Origin: Halovenus sp.
Lineage (GTDB): Archaea > Halobacteriota > Halobacteria > Halobacteriales > Haloarculaceae
Reading direction: 5' to 3'
DNA: 10,662 nt
Assembly: GCA_003551945.1 (NCBI GenBank)
Contig: PUNZ01000164.1
Coordinates: 1-10,662 of the forward strand
Shown here: in pieces, positions 6,241-10,662 of the stretch
Numbering within the stretch: position 1 is the first letter of the stretch
Layout of the letters: every line of letters begins with the position of its first letter
Position numbers and translations under genes: made by a program
The notes under the pieces: generated by a model
The model's input: the letters and a program-made list of their open reading frames with translations, nothing else
Told to the model about the DNA's origin: nothing
Database searches by the model: none

Positions 6241-8271
6241 ATGAGAGACAGCAAGGCACAGGTCGTACTGGTTGTGGTGCTCTGTCTTCTGATAGTCTCA
6301 GTAGCGGTTCCGCTCGTCAGCGCCCACGCATATCTTGAAGAATCAAACCCGGCAAACGGTGAGCAACTTGACGACCCACCGGATGAAATAGAACTCAGGT
6401 ATAGCGGCGATGGCGTCGAGCGTGCAGAGGTGTCCGTAACCGGTCCTGATGGAACCGATAAAAGTGACGACGCGGAAGTCGACGAGGCAGATTCACGGCT
6501 TGTGACTGTTGGGATGGCTGCGGATGACGCTGAAGGCATGTACGTCGTCGAGTGGGAAGTGCTCGCCGATGATGGCCACACCACCTCCGGCTCGTTCTTT
6601 TTCACGGTCGGTGATGGCCCTGCTGACCGCGATGCGGTGATTGCTGCATACGAGGCTGATGCAGACGAAGGGATTGCCTGGATAGAGGCCGGTGGAAAGG
6701 CACTGTTGCTTGTCGGACTTGTCGGCGTAATCGGTATCGGCGGGGTTGCAACTGCGGTTGCCTTTCCGGTGATAGACCGTCACGGCCGATCACGGTTAGG
6801 AGAGGCATTTGACTACCGCTTACGGCAAGCAGTCGCGGGCAGTTCACTGCTGTTACTCGCTGGCTGGGGCGTATTCGGCGGGGCACGGACTGCACAGCAC
6901 GGCGGCCTTTCGACCGAAGCTGTCGGCGAATTTCTTGGCACCACTGTCGGCGAAATCTGGATTGCACAGGGTGTCGTCGCAGCGATTATCTTCATCGTGT
7001 CCATGCTTGCTCTCCGTGGAGTGGTCACTCAGTTTATCTGGTTGACCGCGGCCGTCGGTGGTGGGCCCCTGATTGCGTTCGGCCTCGCGTGGAACAGTCA
7101 CTCAGCAACAGCGATTGATTTTGGACAGGGACTGGGCGTTAGCTTCATCCACCTCCTCGGGGCAAGCCTCTGGGTGGGCGGACTGGTAACGCTCTATCTA
7201 TTCATTGCAACGGTGACCAGCGAGGTCGAAAACGAATCGATGCGCGTTCCGCTGGTTGGGGGAGTGGTCCGGCGGTTCTCACTCATCGCAATCATTGGTG
7301 TCACGCTCTCTGTTTCGACCGGCTTGGTGCTTGCAGACTGGCACGTCGGCAGCGGGACAGCGCTGACTGAAACCCAGTACGGATTGCTGCTCTCGCTCAA
7401 GCTGCTGTTCATCGGGATTGCGCTTGCGTTAGGTGGGTATAATCACCTGCTATTGCGCCGTCGACTTGACCCAAGCGCAACTGGATTGCTTGACCTCGTC
7501 TTTCGAAGTCCACCAGCGAAAACCGACGGTGGGGAGGATGTAAACGGGGAGGGACGTGCGGTGACGGTGCTTGAAAAAAGCGTTCGGCTGGAGCTAGGGA
7601 TACTCCTTACGGTGCTTGTGTTGTCAGCGCTGCTTACCTCGGCGGCCACCGCAGCTGTTGTCGTCGACCAGCAGGGAGAGGAAGTCGAGTTGCAGACCGT
7701 TACCGAAGAGCTTGAGAACGGTATCACCGTCGAGTTGACTGCACTCCCAGCTCACAACGTCACTGACGACCGATTTACGTTCGATGAAACCGACGTTATC
7801 CTCTTGGAAGCGAGCTACACAGACGATGGTGAGCCAGTCCCCTCGGAGCGGCCAGTTGAGCTGTTAGCAACAACTACAGACGGTGAGACACAGTTTACGG
7901 TCGAACTCAGTGAGGATGACGGAACGTACAGTACGATGCAAGCGTTTCCGACATACGGTGACTGGGAACTTCGATTGACGGGCGAGCCTACAGACTCGCT
8001 CGAAACGGTCTGGTTTGAGGCATACGTGATGCCCGATATCGAGAACCGGGTCCTCTCTCACGGTGACCACGGTGGTGACAACGAGCACGGAGAAAATGAG
8101 CACAGTCACGAAGACGACGAACACGACCACGATGACGGTCACGACCATGACCACGACGACCATGGTTCACCTCTTGACTCACCGCTGCAGCTCGCTGGGT
8201 TGTTGGTCTTTCTGTATGGTGGTCTCTGGGTTGGCTACGAGGCGAACTCGCTGCGTCAACACGAACGATGA
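6241..8271 (+). CDS. CopC-CopD fusion (YcnJ-like) copper membrane protein with extra domain and His-rich loop
   Basis: Domains of the 676-residue protein in order: a Sec-type signal peptide (1-28), with predicted cleavage leaving His29 as the N-terminal residue; a CopC domain (29-125) starting HAYLEESNPANG and containing the ADDGH motif, so the Cu(II) ligands His29, Asp111 and His113 are all present; a CopD membrane domain (about 150-475) with eight predicted helices and conserved-type His287, His304 and His402; an extracellular beta-rich domain (about 478-597) resembling YtkA/FixH-like Ig folds; a His/Asp-rich stretch (607-641); and a ninth helix (about 648-668). CopC binds Cu(II) outside the cell and CopD is thought to move copper inward, as proposed for YcnJ of Bacillus. 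The extra domain, metal-grabbing loop and last helix go beyond plain CopCD. It follows the propeller gene by 3 nt. The uptake direction is inferred from the family. Confidence 0.9.
   Translation: MRDSKAQVVLVVVLCLLIVSVAVPLVSAHAYLEESNPANGEQLDDPPDEIELRYSGDGVERAEVSVTGPDGTDKSDDAEVDEADSRLVTVGMAADDAEGMYVVEWEVLADDGHTTSGSFFFTVGDGPADRDAVIAAYEADADEGIAWIEAGGKALLLVGLVGVIGIGGVATAVAFPVIDRHGRSRLGEAFDYRLRQAVAGSSLLLLAGWGVFGGARTAQHGGLSTEAVGEFLGTTVGEIWIAQGVVAAIIFIVSMLALRGVVTQFIWLTAAVGGGPLIAFGLAWNSHSATAIDFGQGLGVSFIHLLGASLWVGGLVTLYLFIATVTSEVENESMRVPLVGGVVRRFSLIAIIGVTLSVSTGLVLADWHVGSGTALTETQYGLLLSLKLLFIGIALALGGYNHLLLRRRLDPSATGLLDLVFRSPPAKTDGGEDVNGEGRAVTVLEKSVRLELGILLTVLVLSALLTSAATAAVVVDQQGEEVELQTVTEELENGITVELTALPAHNVTDDRFTFDETDVILLEASYTDDGEPVPSERPVELLATTTDGETQFTVELSEDDGTYSTMQAFPTYGDWELRLTGEPTDSLETVWFEAYVMPDIENRVLSHGDHGGDNEHGENEHSHEDDEHDHDDGHDHDHDDHGSPLDSPLQLAGLLVFLYGGLWVGYEANSLRQHER
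8059..8163 (+). other. His/Asp-rich metal-binding loop encoded in the CopC-CopD gene
   Basis: Residues 607-641 contain 11 histidines among Asp, Glu and Gly, in HDHDHDDH-type runs. The stretch lies between the extracellular beta domain and the last helix, so it should face outward. Such runs bind Zn, Cu, Ni or Co loosely and often store or funnel metal. The DNA is correspondingly low-complexity (repeated cac/gac/cat triplets), making it prone to length variation between strains. Confidence 0.8.
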
Positions 8272-8337
8272 CCGCCATGTCGTAGAAATCGGCAAGGAAG
8301 GGCCAAACCGGAGCATGAAAACGGACAGAGGCACTAT

Positions 8338-9603
8338 ATGCTGGTGATGACGTTGCCTGCTCGTGAAGGGTATACGCGTCGCAGGTATCTCAAACAGCTC
8401 GTCGCCGTCGGCGGAACAGCGGCACTTGCGGCCTGCGTCGAGTTGGAGCCGGGAGACGACCCGGTGCCGACCGGCGACCCCACGAATCGACCGACCAGTC
8501 AGCACGCCTGGAACGATGTGCTCTCCGAGGATACGGACGGAAATCTCCTTACACCGGAACACCACATCTTGCTGCCGCTTGACCTCGAAGAAAGCCCCGA
8601 TGAGTCGTCGCGTGAACAGGTAGAAACAGCCTTCCGCTCGCTCGAAAGGGCCTACGAGTTTAGCCCCGAAGGAGTACTGTTTACAGTCAACTACTCACCT
8701 ACGTATTTCGAAACAGTTGGCGACTCAGCCCCATTGCCACAGCCGGAGCCACTGACAAGCATTGAAGGTAATATCGACCTTGACACCGCAGATGCACTCG
8801 TCCATCTCGCCAGCGATTCCCCACAAGCAGTCCTCGAAGCCGAACAGGCACTGCTGGGGAACGAATCCGAACCAAACGGCGTTGCAATGGAAGCAGACGT
8901 AAGCGGGGTTTTTACGCCGGGCGGGCCGCGCCGAACCGGCTTCGTCGGCGATGGACTGCCAGTCGAGATGGCTCGTGAGGAGGGAGTTGACCTCCCGGAT
9001 GAACTCCATGAGGATGCCCCCTTTTTGATGGGCTTTCGTTCCGGCTTTGCAGAGGCGCAGGCGCCCGAATCTCGTGTCACTATCGAAGAAGGGGCGTACG
9101 AGGGTGGGTCAACGATGCACGTTGAATCACTTGAGTTGAACCTCCGTCAGTGGTTCGAACAGGACGACCACTTCCTGCGGGTGGCCCAAATGTTCAGCCC
9201 GGAACACGCACAGGAAAAACTCGTCGGGGAGATTGGCGAGCGACTCACCCAATCGACCGGCGTCTTTGGCGACATCGCTGACCGGACAGTCGATGATGCC
9301 CGAACGGAAGGAATTGTCGGCCACGCGCAGAAGGCAGCGCGGGCACGTGATGCGGATGGGACGCCACCACTCTTGCGCCGTGATTTTAATACCCTCGACG
9401 GTGGCTCAGCGGGGATACACTTCCTCTCTCACCAACGGACCATAGACGACTTTGTTCGAGTCAGAGAAGCGATGGCCGGTGAAGACCTGTCGCTCGGACG
9501 ACGGCTAAATAACGGTATCTTGCAGTATATTTTCGTGAGGAGCCGAGGGAACTACCTCACGCCGCCTCGCGCGCTTCGTGCCCTACCGACCGAAACGACA
9601 TAG
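8338..9603 (+). CDS. Tat-exported lipoprotein resembling DyP-type haem peroxidase (EfeB-like, divergent)
   Basis: The 421-residue protein begins with a Tat motif TRRRYLK (13-19), a hydrophobic stretch and a lipobox LAAC (Cys33), so it is likely anchored outside the membrane. The remainder has the two-part ferredoxin-like layout of DyP peroxidases: TGFVGDGLP (200-208) where DyPs carry GFxDG, GGSTMHVESLELNLRQW (256-272) where they carry GGSY(xV)RR, GHAQKAARARD with candidate proximal haem ligand His329, LLRR with candidate distal Arg347/348 18-19 residues on, and GIHFLSHQRTIDDFVRV near the end. The D205 motif has one residue more than GxxDG and the GGSY arginines are missing, so haem chemistry may be altered. 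The family may be the haloarchaeal group called DUF7405. The start at 8338 or 8347 is not resolved; no promoter is obvious in the 66-nt gap upstream. In bacteria EfeB works with EfeO and Ftr1 in iron uptake. Confidence 0.7.
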   Translation: MLVMTLPAREGYTRRRYLKQLVAVGGTAALAACVELEPGDDPVPTGDPTNRPTSQHAWNDVLSEDTDGNLLTPEHHILLPLDLEESPDESSREQVETAFRSLERAYEFSPEGVLFTVNYSPTYFETVGDSAPLPQPEPLTSIEGNIDLDTADALVHLASDSPQAVLEAEQALLGNESEPNGVAMEADVSGVFTPGGPRRTGFVGDGLPVEMAREEGVDLPDELHEDAPFLMGFRSGFAEAQAPESRVTIEEGAYEGGSTMHVESLELNLRQWFEQDDHFLRVAQMFSPEHAQEKLVGEIGERLTQSTGVFGDIADRTVDDARTEGIVGHAQKAARARDADGTPPLLRRDFNTLDGGSAGIHFLSHQRTIDDFVRVREAMAGEDLSLGRRLNNGILQYIFVRSRGNYLTPPRALRALPTETT

Positions 9604-9626
9604 CGAACAACAACCCGTCACAACAG

Positions 9627-10662
9627 ATGAATCATAAATACCCCAGCGACGATGGCGAACCGACGACAGAACAGCCCATGGATGCGCTTTCGCGGCGTGC
9701 CCTACTGGGTGTGAGTGCAACAGCGATAATCTCACTCGCTGGCTGCCTTGGAAACGGTGACGACGATAACGAGGAGGCGACTGATGACGACAGAGACGGC
9801 GATGAGACAGCGGATGATGTCCAGACGTTCGACGAACTGCCCGTCGTTGAGGACCCACCGGATGAAGTGTATAAGCCGACCCATCGAGAACCGTTCATCC
9901 ACCTGGATATGGTCGAAGCGGGCGAGTATGTGTTGTTGCCACATTTCACCTACCCACACCAGTTCTGGCTGATGAGCGGTGCGGAGACGGTTGAAGAGCG
10001 ACCGGATATTGACGACAGCATGCATCTGATGGTGGCGTTCTGGGACCGGGAGAGCGGTAAGATACTCCCCGTTGATGCCGGTGCCGAGTTGGTCATAATC
10101 CAAGATGGAGAGCCAGTCGACGAGCCGGTCGCTCCGTGGCCGATGATTGCACAGGAGATGGGCTTTCATTTCGGGGACAACGTGGCTGTACCCGGCGATG
10201 GGAGCTACACTGTCGAAGTGACGATGAATCCGATTGATGTCAGAAAAACAGGGGCGTTTGAAGGACGGTTTGAAGAGACAGTCACTGCGACGTTCGAGCT
10301 CGACTATTCCGACGAACAGCGACAGGAACTGCTGGCAAATACTGAATTTCTTGACCAAGAAGAGTGGGGACAACCAGGGGCACTTGAACCCACTGACCAC
10401 GGCGACCATGACCATGGTGACGGACACGATGATGGACACAACCATGATGATGATGGCCATGACCACGGAGACGATAGCCATGACCACAGCGACCACGAGA
10501 TCCCATCACCATCCCTCCCGCCCGCGGAGGAGTATCCCGGGCAGGACCTTGGAACGCACACCAGCGGCGATGCGGACTTTGTCGTGCGGTATCTCGAAGG
10601 TACTCGACTGGCTGAGGAGGGTGAAAACTACCTGCTCGTCTCACCACGGACGCCGCACAACC
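9627..10662 (+). CDS. Tat-exported lipoprotein with P19/Tp34-like metal-binding domain and His-rich linker, 3' end outside window
   Basis: The frame is open from 9627 to the last base (345 codons visible, no stop). Numbered from that ATG, the protein has a twin arginine R23-R24 in LSRRALLG, a lipobox LAGC with Cys40 and an acidic linker. Residues about 94-250 resemble P19/Tp34/FetP periplasmic iron/copper-binding proteins: PHFTYPHQFW (H106, H111), MHLMVAF (M132, H133, M135) and GFHFGDNVAVPGDGSYTVEV (H181). A His-rich linker (258-290, 11 His) follows, then the start of a second domain with GENYLLVSPRTPHN, which echoes GEYVLLPHFTYPHQ of the first. P19 proteins bind Cu/Fe and feed Ftr1-type permeases. 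The in-frame ATG at 9678 (MDALSRRALLG) may be the true start, because a TATA-like CATAAATA lies at 9633-9640. It follows the DyP-like gene by 23 nt. Confidence 0.78.
   Translation, partial: MNHKYPSDDGEPTTEQPMDALSRRALLGVSATAIISLAGCLGNGDDDNEEATDDDRDGDETADDVQTFDELPVVEDPPDEVYKPTHREPFIHLDMVEAGEYVLLPHFTYPHQFWLMSGAETVEERPDIDDSMHLMVAFWDRESGKILPVDAGAELVIIQDGEPVDEPVAPWPMIAQEMGFHFGDNVAVPGDGSYTVEVTMNPIDVRKTGAFEGRFEETVTATFELDYSDEQRQELLANTEFLDQEEWGQPGALEPTDHGDHDHGDGHDDGHNHDDDGHDHGDDSHDHSDHEIPSPSLPPAEEYPGQDLGTHTSGDADFVVRYLEGTRLAEEGENYLLVSPRTPHN
9633..9640 (+). promoter_or_regulatory. TATA-like element near the P19-like gene start
   Basis: CATAAATA is one of the most AT-rich spots in the right half of the window. 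If used, transcription would begin near 9664, leaving about 14 nt before the ATG at 9678 and excluding the ATG at 9627. It could be an internal promoter letting the P19-like gene be expressed apart from the rest of the cluster. It may also simply encode His-Lys-Tyr codons. Confidence 0.35.
10398..10496 (+). other. His/Asp-rich metal-binding linker in the P19-like lipoprotein gene
   Basis: Residues 258-290 of the P19-like protein hold 11 histidines spaced by Asp and Gly (HDHGDGHDDGHNHDDDGHDH-like). The linker joins the P19-like domain to a second domain beginning about residue 300. It closely resembles in length, composition and His count the loop in the CopC-CopD protein of the same cluster. 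Probable role: binding or passing metal ions outside the cell. Confidence 0.8.

Noticed and set aside
7864..8163. Minus-strand frame resembling a Val-rich membrane peptide
   Set aside because: It has the same cause, antisense of the His-rich loop of the CopC-CopD gene.
8059..8163. Tandem DNA repeat or CRISPR-like array
   Set aside because: The repetition comes from His/Asp codons in a coding frame; there are no regular repeat-spacer units.
9732..10496. Minus-strand open frame of 254 codons starting with a Val/Met-rich hydrophobic segment
   Set aside because: The hydrophobic start is just the reverse complement of His/Asp codons (cat/gac read as atg/gtc). The plus strand carries a good Tat lipoprotein with a P19-like domain.
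1..10662. Insertion sequences, tRNA/rRNA genes, CRISPR arrays, integrase sites
   Set aside because: I looked for transposase-like frames with flanking inverted repeats, tRNA-like clover sequences and regular direct repeats, and saw none.

Overview
The window is from a halophilic archaeon (Halobacteria). The predicted proteins are strongly acidic. The exported proteins are mostly twin-arginine lipoproteins with acidic linkers right after the lipobox. The cell-division gene is an archaeal FtsZ1 type, and several genes have a TATA-like box about 26-28 nt before the ATG and no Shine-Dalgarno sequence, which is the haloarchaeal leaderless pattern. I cannot name the genus. Coding is dense; the longest gap without a gene is about 118 nt.

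Left part (1-4922) is chromosomal housekeeping. It holds the 3' end of a cobalamin-independent methionine synthase gene (MetE catalytic domain with its zinc ligands), then a convergent small glutaredoxin with a CPFC motif. Divergent from the glutaredoxin is a cytosolic S9 prolyl-oligopeptidase-family peptidase with a complete Ser-Asp-His triad. Next come a peroxiredoxin-fold protein that lacks the expected peroxidatic cysteine, and ftsZ1. Two strong dyad symmetries lie here: one straddles the upstream promoter region of the redoxin gene, and one lies just upstream of the ftsZ1 TATA box, inside the end of the redoxin gene.

Right part (5041-10662, running off the window) is a co-directional four-gene cluster that looks like an envelope metal-handling system. 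Its members are: (i) a Tat lipoprotein seven-bladed beta-propeller with a histidine at the same place in three consecutive blades; (ii) a CopC-CopD (YcnJ-like) copper membrane protein with an extra extracellular beta domain, a loop with 11 His and a ninth membrane helix; (iii) a Tat lipoprotein resembling DyP-type haem peroxidases (EfeB-like) but with an altered distal motif; (iv) a Tat lipoprotein with a P19/Tp34-like metal-binding domain, a second stretch with 11 His and the start of a second similar domain, still open at the window edge.

The parts recall bacterial EfeUOB and P19-Ftr1 iron uptake and YcnJ/CopCD copper uptake, but this combination is not one I know as a described system. The inferred role is capture, redox handling and import (or detoxification) of copper and/or iron at the cell surface. 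The metal and the direction of transport cannot be read from the sequence.
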